Assembly: GCF_042679085.1 (NCBI RefSeq)
Contig: NZ_JBHTLQ010000066.1
Coordinates: forward strand, 1 to 15,372
Reading direction: 5' to 3'
Origin: Phenylobacterium conjunctum
GTDB lineage: Bacteria; Pseudomonadota; Alphaproteobacteria; Caulobacterales; Caulobacteraceae
DNA length: 15,372 bases
Shown here: positions 1 through 4,810 of the stretch, in pieces
How the letters are laid out: the number at the start of each line of letters is the position of its first letter
How positions within the stretch are numbered: the first letter of the stretch is position 1
Notes under the pieces: model-generated
Database searches by the model: none
What the model was told of the DNA's origin: nothing
The model's input: only the letters and a program-made list of their open reading frames with translations
Position numbers and translations under genes: made by a program

Positions 1-555
1 GCCGCCGTGCGGCTCACCCTGACGGCGGGATCCGGTGGGCGGGGCCTCGACCGGCCCCTGGCGCCCGCGCTGCGCCTGTTCGCCACCGCGGCGGCGTCGC
101 CCAAGCCGACCACCCCGGCCCGGCTGGTTCTGTCCCAGGTGCGCCGCAATGACGGGTCCCCGGCCTCGCGGCTGAAGAGCCTGGCCTATCTCGACAATGT
201 GCTGGCGCGGCGCGAGGCGCTGGCGGCCGGCGCCGACGAGGCGGTGATGTTGAACACCCGCGGCGAACTCGCCTGCTGCGGGGCCGCCAACCTGTACTGG
301 ATCTCCGAGGGTCGGCTCTGGACGCCGGCCCTGGACTGCGGGGTGCTGGCCGGGATCGTGCGGGGCGTGCTGATGGCCGGGGCGCAGGCCGCGGGGATCG
401 AGGTGGCGGTGGCGCGCACCGGCCCCGAGGCCCTGGCCCGCGCTGAGGCGATCCTGATCAGCAACAGCCTGATCGGCGTCCGCCAGGTGTCCAGCTTCGG
501 GGAGCGGACGCTTGCGCCCCACGCCCTGGCCGAACGTCTCGCCGACCTGATCTAG
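1..555 (+). CDS. Class IV aminotransferase / aminodeoxychorismate lyase-like protein, 5'-truncated by window edge
   Basis: The frame is open from base 1, so the N-terminus lies outside the window. The visible 185 residues are the C-terminal part of the fold-type IV PLP-enzyme family (branched-chain or D-amino acid aminotransferases and 4-amino-4-deoxychorismate lyase). The segment SRLKSLAYLDNVLAR carries the presumed Schiff-base lysine (codon 175-177). It is followed by GADEAVMLNTRGELACCGAANLYW and TPALDCGVLAGIVR, the usual cofactor-phosphate region. LK-x-L-x-x-L-x-x-VL-x-R and the CC-x-AANL-(F/Y)-W block resemble PabC, the lyase that releases p-aminobenzoate for folate synthesis, more than IlvE. 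The family call is safe. PabC versus D-amino acid aminotransferase cannot be settled without the N-terminus and the upstream neighbour (pabB would favour PabC). The gene converges on the tadF-like gene and the two TAG stops overlap. Confidence 0.85.
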   Translation, partial: AAVRLTLTAGSGGRGLDRPLAPALRLFATAAASPKPTTPARLVLSQVRRNDGSPASRLKSLAYLDNVLARREALAAGADEAVMLNTRGELACCGAANLYWISEGRLWTPALDCGVLAGIVRGVLMAGAQAAGIEVAVARTGPEALARAEAILISNSLIGVRQVSSFGERTLAPHALAERLADLI

Positions 556-1076
556 CTGGTGAAGCTGATCTCGGTGGTCTTGCGGGGCCGCAGGTAGAAC
601 TTCTGATTAAAGGTGATCGGCGTCGGCAGCATCTTCTGCACCGGCGAGGTGTAGACGTAGGTGCTCTCGGCGATGATCAGGGTGTCGCCCGTCGACAACA
701 GGCCGGTCGGCACCGTCACCGTCCCGGACAGGGCCGACATGGAGCCCGAGGTCTTGCTCCAGACCACGGTGGTGCTGGAGGCGCCGGCCTTCACGCTGGT
801 GACCCGCATGCCCAGGGTGGTGGTGGCGAAGGGGGTCATGATGGTCTTGCCGACGTTGAAGACGTCGGTCATCTCGGTGGTGGACACCTGGGTGTCCTGG
901 GCCACGAGGTCGCCGATCGTGAAGGCGACGTGGCTGGCCCGCCGGTCGCACATCATGCCGATCGTGGTCTCGGACAGCCCGTAATAGAGCGCGATCATCA
1001 GCGGCGCGACGAAGGCGAACTCGACGGCGGCGGACCCGCGGCGGTCCCGCGCCCAGCGGCGAAGCGGCGTCAGCAT
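552..1076 (-). CDS. tadF: TadF/TadE-like minor pseudopilin
   Basis: A 174-residue protein with one N-terminal membrane helix after a short basic segment (LRRWARDRRG), then a threonine/serine-rich extracytoplasmic domain. Residues 14-20 read G-SAAVEF, matching the G^xxxxE signal cut by Tad prepilin peptidases (cut after G14, Glu at mature position 5). This is the TadE/TadF pseudopilin pattern. In the family these proteins are needed for pilus assembly but are minor components. The ATG at 1076 has GGGAG four bases upstream and overlaps the stop of the preceding tadE-like gene as ATGCTGA, which implies translational coupling. A longer in-frame reading up to 1208 is only antisense-like sequence inside tadE. 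Its stop shares the tetranucleotide CTAG with the convergent aminotransferase stop. TadE-like is certain; TadF rather than a second TadE is inferred from order and length. Confidence 0.82.
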   Translation of the reverse strand: MLTPLRRWARDRRGSAAVEFAFVAPLMIALYYGLSETTIGMMCDRRASHVAFTIGDLVAQDTQVSTTEMTDVFNVGKTIMTPFATTTLGMRVTSVKAGASSTTVVWSKTSGSMSALSGTVTVPTGLLSTGDTLIIAESTYVYTSPVQKMLPTPITFNQKFYLRPRKTTEISFTS

Positions 1077-1639
1077 GCGGCTCCCGTGGCGTTGGCGGTG
1101 GAGTAGGGCTCGTTGCGGAAGCTGGCCGCGGCGTTGATCAGCCGCTTGCCGCTGCCGGATCCCATGTTCACCAGCGCCGCGTTCAGCAGCGGGGTGAAGA
1201 TGGTCCATTGGTAGTAGGTGCGCACCAGCACGATGTCGCCGGCGACGCCCGTGGCGAAGCAGGTGTTGGCGGGGTTGAAGGTCGACGCGTCCCGCGCGCC
1301 GGTGTTCGACTGGTTCGTGAAGTTGGTGAAGGTCTGGACGTCCACCGTCAGGTTGGCCGAGCAGCTACTCTGCAGCCAGGTCATGTAGTTGCAGACCTGG
1401 GTCTTGAAATCGTTCTTGGTCACCGCCCCGCCGGTCTGGAACTGGCCGGTGCGGATCTTGCGGGCCGCGGCGTCAGTGGCGTTCTGCAGGGTGATCGAGA
1501 CCATGAACACCAGGCCCAGTTCGATGATCCCGAAGAACAGGACCAGGAAGGGGGTCCCGATGATCGCGAACTCAAGGGCGGTCGCGCCGCGGGTGGCGCG
1601 GGCGAATTTCCTGAGGTGGTCAATCAGTCGGCGGCGCAT
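1070..1639 (-). CDS. tadE: TadE-like pseudopilin
   Basis: From the chosen start the protein has 189 residues. A basic N-terminus leads into RG-ATALEF (G18^A19, Glu23) and a hydrophobic helix (about residues 23-49), then a soluble extracytoplasmic domain with four cysteines, one of them C-terminal. This is the TadE-like family (PF07811). TadE proteins are processed by the same peptidase as the Flp pilin and take part in Tad pilus assembly. Start choice is uncertain. AAGGAG lies 11 bases before the ATG at 1639 but only 2 bases before the ATG at 1648, and the ATG at 1672 has no convincing Shine-Dalgarno. I prefer 1639. The gene is second in a minus-strand operon, about 63 bases after the secretin N-domain gene, and overlaps tadF by 7 bases. 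Confidence 0.85.
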   Translation of the reverse strand: MRRRLIDHLRKFARATRGATALEFAIIGTPFLVLFFGIIELGLVFMVSITLQNATDAAARKIRTGQFQTGGAVTKNDFKTQVCNYMTWLQSSCSANLTVDVQTFTNFTNQSNTGARDASTFNPANTCFATGVAGDIVLVRTYYQWTIFTPLLNAALVNMGSGSGKRLINAAASFRNEPYSTANATGAAC

Positions 1640-1702
1640 TTGGCCCATGGCTCCTTCGGATCGTCGGAGCATAGGCCTGTCTGGCTAATCGGAAGTTTAA
1701 GT

Positions 1703-2215
1703 CTACTGCGGACGGTCGCCGCCGCCGCCGCCCGCGGAGGACGCGGCGCCAGCGGCTTCCTTGGCGCGCGCCGCATAGCCGCTGTAGCCCGCCTGGTAGC
1801 GGTTGAAGTCCAGGTCGGTCTCGCCCGGCATCGGGGTGCGCTCGCAGCGGGTGGCGCAGGCGTAGTTCTCGACCCGCGAGACACCCTGGCCGGCGGGGCC
1901 GCGATAGATGGCCACCCGATCCGACTCCACACCGGCGACCGCGACCTGGCGATCCATCAGCACTCGCCCACGGGCGTCGGTGACCAGCAGGTTGGTGGCG
2001 CCATAGGCCCGGCCCAGCAGTAGGGCGGTGCGCGAGTCCAGCACGGTGACGTCGGCGACGGCCGGATTGCCGATGACCACGTTCTGGGCGCCCGGCGGCA
2101 GGACAATCCGTAGGCTCTGGTCGATCGGCACGGTCAGGGACGCGGCCTGGGCCGCGGCGGCGAGACCCATGGCGACCAGGGTGGCGGCGGCGAGGAGCGG
2201 CAGGCGACGGCGCAT
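1703..2215 (-). CDS. Secreted orphan secretin N-domain protein (pilus-formation N-terminal domain, CpaC-like)
   Basis: About 170 residues. MRRRLPLLAAATLVAMGLAAAAQA is a clear signal peptide. The mature N-terminal 80-90 residues (LTVPIDQSLRIVLPPGAQNVVIGNPAVADVTVLD, then YGATNLLVTDARGRVLMDRQV) match the pilus-formation N domain that opens CpaC/RcpA secretins (PF13629); compare the CpaC here, LPVDVRDILVTNPTVADALL and GAKAGTTDAVFFD. There is no BON or secretin barrel domain. It continues with a Cys pair (CATRCERTP), a Tyr/Ala-rich stretch and a Gly-rich tail (GGGGGDRPQ). It is therefore a periplasmic protein that may bind or cap the secretin entrance; that role is inferred. The start could also be the ATG at 2224. 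A TTG at 2272 is unlikely. None has a good Shine-Dalgarno. It is first in the operon with the two pseudopilins, divergent from pilA1. Confidence 0.8.
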   Translation of the reverse strand: MRRRLPLLAAATLVAMGLAAAAQAASLTVPIDQSLRIVLPPGAQNVVIGNPAVADVTVLDSRTALLLGRAYGATNLLVTDARGRVLMDRQVAVAGVESDRVAIYRGPAGQGVSRVENYACATRCERTPMPGETDLDFNRYQAGYSGYAARAKEAAGAASSAGGGGGDRPQ

Positions 2216-2334
2216 GGCGGGCATCCGGAGGGGACAGGTTGGACCCGGAGGCTCGGTCCGAATGGTCAACAAAGGCTGAACTTTCCGCGACTCACGCGCG
2301 CGCGAGAATCATTATGTGAAAGGGGCGTTTTTGG

Positions 2335-2346
2335 GCCTGATCAGGC
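2335..2346. promoter_or_regulatory. Perfect 12 bp palindrome, candidate operator
   Basis: GCCTGATCAGGC is a perfect inverted repeat lying between the start of the minus-strand pseudopilin operon and the pilA1 promoter elements. It has no T-tract on the plus strand and is not repeated before pilA2. It could be a dimeric regulator's binding site or simply chance; no known motif is assigned. Confidence 0.35.
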
Positions 2347-2369
2347 TCCATGGTTAATCAAAGATAATA

Positions 2370-2387
2370 GTAAACCAAAGTAAACCA
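2370..2387. repeat. Two GTAAACCA direct repeats spaced by 10 bp
   Basis: GTAAACCA occurs at 2370-2377 and again at 2380-2387, one helical turn apart. It recurs once upstream of pilA2 at 2822-2829. In both promoters a GTTTAC (the reverse complement of GTAAAC) follows about 35 bases later, at 2415-2420 and 2856-2861. This looks like a regulator site kept in both pilin promoters. Confidence 0.5.
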
Positions 2388-2415
2388 TAGAAAAATCGAA
2401 TCGAATACTTCTCAG

Positions 2416-2430
2416 TTTACTCGCGATTAA
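2416..2430 (+). promoter_or_regulatory. Candidate CtrA box upstream of pilA1
   Basis: TTTA-N7-TTAA differs by one base from the CtrA consensus TTAA-N7-TTAA. It ends 94 bases before the pilA1 start. CtrA is known to activate pilA in Caulobacter crescentus, so the position and context fit. Binding is inferred from the motif only. Confidence 0.55.
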
Positions 2431-2463
2431 GCGCGGTCGGCGAAAGTCACCCTGCGAATTCGG

Positions 2464-2506
2464 GGTGAGCAAGCCACTGGCTGATTGCCTCAAACGTTTG
2501 CTCACC
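2464..2506 (+). promoter_or_regulatory. Leader stem-loop before the pilA1 Shine-Dalgarno
   Basis: GGTGAGCAA (2464-2472) pairs perfectly with TTGCTCACC (2498-2506) around a 25-base loop. The right arm ends four bases before AAGGAG (2511-2516). A second palindrome, CAAACGTTTG (2491-2500), overlaps the right arm, so two structures could compete. The segment may stabilise the abundant pilin mRNA or tune ribosome access; this is inferred. Confidence 0.45.
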
Positions 2507-2524
2507 AACCAAGGAGACCAAGTC

Positions 2525-2692
2525 ATGTCGAAGTTTGTCACCCGCTTCCTGAAGGACGAATCCGGCGCCACGGCCATCGAGTATGGCCTGATCGCCGCCC
2601 TGATCGCGGTGGTGCTGATCACCGCCATGCAGACGCTGTCGACCAAGATCAGCGGCACCTTCACGAAGATCGGTAACGCGATGCCGCAATAA
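2525..2692 (+). CDS. pilA: Flp/Fap type pilin PilA, copy 1
   Basis: A 55-residue major pilin subunit of the type IVc (Flp) pilus. Residues 10-14 (KDESG) end at the cleavage glycine. The mature protein starts ATAIEYGLIAALIAVV, with the family's Glu5-Tyr6 pair and one hydrophobic helix used both as membrane anchor and filament core. The length and the FLKDESGATAIEYGLI block match Caulobacter PilA. The ATG is chosen over a GTG at 2465 because AAGGAG lies eight bases upstream and because the paralogue starts at the matching position. Predicted cleavage is by CpaA, encoded downstream. It differs from copy 2 at only four residues (S2T, V5A, T6A, Q36S) and, by my count, 10 of 168 bases. It carries its own promoter-like region and terminator, which would allow far higher expression than the assembly genes. 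Confidence 0.97.
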   Translation: MSKFVTRFLKDESGATAIEYGLIAALIAVVLITAMQTLSTKISGTFTKIGNAMPQ

Positions 2693-2720
2693 GCGGCGCG
2701 AAAACCCGAACCTCTCGCGG

Positions 2721-2753
2721 GGGCCGCGGCGCGAAAGCGCCGCGGCCCTTTCG
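2721..2753 (+). terminator. Terminator of pilA1
   Basis: A perfect 12 bp stem (2721-2732 with 2737-2748) closes on a GAAA tetraloop and is followed by TTTCGCTGTCTG. The T-tract is short but the stem is very strong. The same loop and tail occur after pilA2, so it belongs to the duplicated unit. It should limit read-through and may protect the pilin mRNA 3' end. Confidence 0.8.
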
Positions 2754-2801
2754 CTGTCTGAAATGTCCCGTTTTCCAACGACTTGCGTGCTTAATGCAGC
2801 A

Positions 2802-2823
2802 GTAACTCGAGATTAATTCGAGT
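2802..2823. promoter_or_regulatory. Second candidate CtrA box and inverted repeat upstream of pilA2
   Basis: GTAA-N7-TTAA lies at 2802-2816, one base off the CtrA consensus. It overlaps the inverted repeat ACTCGA-N7-TCGAGT (2805-2810 and 2818-2823), whose centre contains TTAA. pilA1 has no equivalent, so this could be a pilA2-specific operator. Motif evidence only. Confidence 0.4.
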
Positions 2824-2856
2824 AAACCATAAGAAAATGCAGATTTAGATTTGCTG

Positions 2857-2871
2857 TTTACTTGGCATTAG
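2857..2871 (+). promoter_or_regulatory. Candidate CtrA box upstream of pilA2
   Basis: TTTA-N7-TTAG sits at the place equivalent to the pilA1 box, after a shared GTTTAC and 78 bases before the pilA2 start. It has one more mismatch than the pilA1 box, in the second half-site, so it may be a weaker site. Confidence 0.42.
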
Positions 2872-2907
2872 GCAGGTGCGCGGCATTGTGACGCTGCGAA
2901 TTCGGGG

Positions 2908-2922
2908 CGAGCGGACTGCTCG
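2908..2922 (+). promoter_or_regulatory. Small leader hairpin before pilA2
   Basis: CGAGC (2908-2912) pairs with GCTCG (2918-2922) around GGACT, soon after the CTGCGAATTCGGGG block shared with the pilA1 leader. pilA1 forms a longer stem that begins at the same point and uses a different right arm, so a hairpin there is kept while its sequence changed. Confidence 0.35.
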
Positions 2923-2949
2923 AACCCTCAAACCCAAGGAGATCGAGTT

Positions 2950-3117
2950 ATGACCAAGTTTGCCGCCCGCTTCCTGAAGGACGAATCCGGCGCCACGGCC
3001 ATCGAGTATGGCCTGATCGCCGCCCTGATCGCGGTGGTTCTGATCACCGCCATGAGCACGCTGTCGACCAAGATCAGCGGCACCTTCACCAAGATCGGGA
3101 ACGCGATGCCGCAATAA
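2950..3117 (+). CDS. pilA: Flp/Fap type pilin PilA, copy 2
   Basis: A 55-residue pilin: MTKFAARFLKDESG, cleavage after G14, mature ATAIEYGLIAALIAVV, ending KIGNAMPQ. It is 51/55 identical to copy 1, and a 73-base run is identical (2966-3038 against 2541-2613). AAGGAG eight bases upstream and the aligned paralogue support this ATG. Of the ten base differences only three are silent (codons 30, 47 and 50). That implies a recent duplication or ongoing gene conversion. Both copies keep the helix and processing signal and appear functional. S36 in place of Q36 lies just after the helix core and could affect the subunit surface. Located between two terminators, upstream of cpaA. Confidence 0.97.
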   Translation: MTKFAARFLKDESGATAIEYGLIAALIAVVLITAMSTLSTKISGTFTKIGNAMPQ

Positions 3118-3143
3118 GCGGCGACCGTTCCAGCCGATCGCAG

Positions 3144-3174
3144 GGGCCGCAGCGGAAACGCTGCGGCCCTTTCG
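3144..3174 (+). terminator. Terminator of pilA2
   Basis: An 11 bp perfect stem (3144-3154 with 3159-3169) closes on a GAAA loop and is followed by TTTCGCTGTCTGG, the same tail as after pilA1. It separates pilA2 from cpaA. Bases 3175-3274 then hold no gene, only a GC-rich spacer where the cpaA promoter should lie; I see no clear promoter motif. Confidence 0.8.
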
Positions 3175-3274
3175 CTGTCTGGGCCCTCCCAAAGGCGCGA
3201 CGCGCGGCGCGCCTCAACGCTCCGTTCACCTAGACGGGGCATGGTCCGCCCGACGCTACTTCACGGGTCCGCAC

Positions 3275-3793
3275 ATGACGCAGTTTCTCCAGGCCGCCCT
3301 GCTGCTCATCTTTCCCGCCCTGGTGATCGTCGCCGCCCTGCGCGACGTGACCAGCTACACCATCCCCAACTGGATCTCGCTGGTCCTGATCGCGGCCTTT
3401 GGGCCCGCGGCCCTGGCCTGCGGCCTCGCCCCGTCGGCGATCGGCCTGCAGCTGGGAATCGGCCTCGCGGCCCTGGTGGCCGGCATGGTCATGTTCGCCC
3501 TGGGCTGGATCGGCGGGGGCGACGCCAAGCTGTTCGCCGCCGCGGGCCTGTGGCTCGGTTTCCCGGCGGTGGTCACCTTCCTGATGGTCACGGCGGTGAC
3601 CGGCGGCGCCCTGGCCGTCGGCCTGCTCGGCCTGCGGTCTCTGTGGCTGCGGCCCTATGTCCAGAACGGCCCGGCCTGGTTCGGCCGCCTGGCCACCCCC
3701 GGCGAGAACGTGCCCTATGGCTTCGCCATCGCGGCCGGCGCCCTGGCGGCGTTTCCGCAATCGGCGCTGATGATCGGGGCCGGGCTCGGCTGA
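3275..3793 (+). CDS. cpaA: Prepilin peptidase CpaA (TadV-type)
   Basis: A 172-residue, mostly hydrophobic, multi-spanning inner-membrane aspartic protease (peptidase A24). The two catalytic aspartates are in ALRDVTSYTIPNW (D24) and WIGGGDAKLFAA (D83, the GxGD motif). It lacks the N-terminal methyltransferase domain of PilD, as is usual for the short TadV/CpaA type. Its role is cleavage of the Flp pilin and of TadE/TadF pseudopilins after the glycine of G^xxxxE; PilA1, PilA2 and both pseudopilins here carry that signal. The ATG at 3275 has only a weak Shine-Dalgarno, but it gives the expected first membrane helix. The upstream in-frame region offers nothing pilin-peptidase-like. A 147-base gap with a CtrA-like box separates it from cpaB, so it may be transcribed apart from the main operon. 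Confidence 0.95.
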   Translation: MTQFLQAALLLIFPALVIVAALRDVTSYTIPNWISLVLIAAFGPAALACGLAPSAIGLQLGIGLAALVAGMVMFALGWIGGGDAKLFAAAGLWLGFPAVVTFLMVTAVTGGALAVGLLGLRSLWLRPYVQNGPAWFGRLATPGENVPYGFAIAAGALAAFPQSALMIGAGLG

Positions 3794-3801
3794 TCCATTC
3801 C

Positions 3802-3816
3802 TTTAGCCCGCGTTAA
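3802..3816 (+). promoter_or_regulatory. Candidate CtrA box upstream of cpaB
   Basis: TTTA-N7-TTAACC, the same half-sites and spacing as the pilA1 box, 124 bases before cpaB. The second half-site lies in the loop of an inverted repeat, GCCCGC (3806-3811) with GCGGGC (3821-3826). GANTC sites follow at 3864-3868 and 3929-3933. This suggests the assembly operon has its own cell-cycle-controlled promoter. Confidence 0.5.
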
Positions 3817-3940
3817 CCATGCGGGCCGCAAAAGGCTGACAACCGGCAAAAGGCCGGATCACCGAATCGCGCGCGCCTGCGGAGTTGCGGGAGCGTCGAA
3901 GCCGTCCGCTTCCGTCGCGGGCATCTTTGAGTCTTGGTTC

Positions 3941-4810
3941 ATGGGCGCCGTCCGTATCGCCATCATCGCCACCGCCGCGCTCGCCGCCATCGTGCTGGCG
4001 TTCGTGGTCCGTGGCATGGTCGCGCCCAAGCGCCCCGAGGCTCCGGCGCCCGCCGCAGCCGCCGCTCCGCCGCCCCGCCCCATGGCCCAGGTCCTTGTCG
4101 CCAAGCGCGACCTGCCGGTCGGCGCCCGCCTGGCCGCCCTGGACATGACCTGGCAGGCCTGGCCGGTGGATGCGCTCAATCCGAATTTCATCACCGACGG
4201 CGCCGCCGCCGCGCCGGTGGATCCGGGCGCCAAGCAGGTCGCCCAGGACACCGCCCGCGCCGCCAAGGACGCGGTGATGGCCTCTGGCCCGATGGCCGCC
4301 TTCGACGGCGCCATCGTCAAGGAGGCCTTCCTGCAGGGCGAGCCCATCGTCGCGCGCAAGGTCGTCCGCGGCGGCCAGAGCGGCTACATGGCCGTGGTGC
4401 TGCTGCCCGGCATGCGGGCCATGTCCGTGCCGATCAGCGCCGAGACTGCGGCCGGCGGCTTCATCCTGCCGGGGGACCGGGTCGACGTCCTGCAATCGCG
4501 CCCGATGATGGACAGCAAGACCTTCACCACCCAGACCCTGATGCGCAATCTGCGGGTCCTGGCCATCGACCAGAAGACCCAGCCCGATAAGGACGCCCAG
4601 TCCATCGTCGGCGCGGTGGCGGTGCTCGAGGTTCCCGCGGCCGACGCTGAGATCCTGGCCAAGGGCAAGGCCCAGGGCGAGATGATCCTGTCCCTGCGCT
4701 CCTACGCCGACCTCGGCGGCGCGGCGAGCCGCGGGGTGGCGGCCCAGCGCGCCCAGGTGGGCCTGCGCGTCATTCGGGCCGGCCAGACCTCGGAGGTCGT
4801 GACCCCATGA
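3941..4810 (+). CDS. cpaB: Flp pilus assembly protein CpaB (RcpC)
   Basis: 289 residues. An N-terminal membrane anchor (about 5-25), a Pro/Ala-rich linker (29-48), then a SAF-like domain (AQVLVAKRDLPVGARLAALDMTWQAWP, about 49-77). The RcpC/CpaB core follows (YMAVVLLPGMRAMSVPI, GGFILPGDRVDVLQ, VGAVAVLEVPAADAEILAKGKAQGEMILSLR). CpaB is periplasmic and linked to the secretin complex; SAF domains suggest a carbohydrate or peptidoglycan contact, which is inferred. The length is typical. The ATG at 3941 lacks a clear Shine-Dalgarno, but it gives the membrane anchor directly and no better start exists. It is first in the tight cpaB-tadC run, and its stop overlaps cpaC's start as ATGA. Confidence 0.93.
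   Translation: MGAVRIAIIATAALAAIVLAFVVRGMVAPKRPEAPAPAAAAAPPPRPMAQVLVAKRDLPVGARLAALDMTWQAWPVDALNPNFITDGAAAAPVDPGAKQVAQDTARAAKDAVMASGPMAAFDGAIVKEAFLQGEPIVARKVVRGGQSGYMAVVLLPGMRAMSVPISAETAAGGFILPGDRVDVLQSRPMMDSKTFTTQTLMRNLRVLAIDQKTQPDKDAQSIVGAVAVLEVPAADAEILAKGKAQGEMILSLRSYADLGGAASRGVAAQRAQVGLRVIRAGQTSEVVTP

Larger units (their letters stand above)
2225..2524. promoter_or_regulatory. Divergent regulatory region between the pseudopilin operon and pilA1
   Basis: About 300 bases without a gene. The pilA1-proximal part is AT-rich against a GC-rich background. It holds three GANTC sites (GACTC 2289-2293, GAATC 2306-2310, GAATC 2398-2402), which are CcrM methylation targets in Caulobacter. It also holds a near-palindromic CG-alternating stretch (2291-2306), the perfect palindrome GCCTGATCAGGC (2335-2346), two GTAAACCA repeats one helical turn apart, a CtrA-like box (2416-2430) and the pilA1 leader hairpin. 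I could not place -35/-10 elements or transcription starts with confidence on either strand. Confidence 0.6.

Noticed and set aside
1208..2023. Plus-strand open frame across the tadE and secretin N-domain genes
   Set aside because: Antisense to two genes with clear signal sequences and family motifs; its translation shows no domain.
2291..2306. Alternating CG stretch as a Z-DNA or regulatory element
   Set aside because: Too short and with one mismatch in its palindrome; such runs are expected in a genome this rich in GC.
2341..2778. Minus-strand open frame covering pilA1, and a similar one over pilA2 (2928-3242)
   Set aside because: They mirror each other only because the pilins are duplicated. 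The plus-strand Shine-Dalgarno, pilin signal and terminator explain the sequence.
2431..2949. Possible sigma-54 (-24/-12) promoters before the pilin genes
   Set aside because: TGGC and TTGC/GTGC pieces are present (for example near 2479 and 2863) but at the wrong spacing, so no credible -24/-12 element.
3241..3816. Plus-strand open frame overlapping cpaA in another frame
   Set aside because: Arg/Pro/Gly-rich out-of-frame product; the cpaA frame has the catalytic aspartates and membrane helices.
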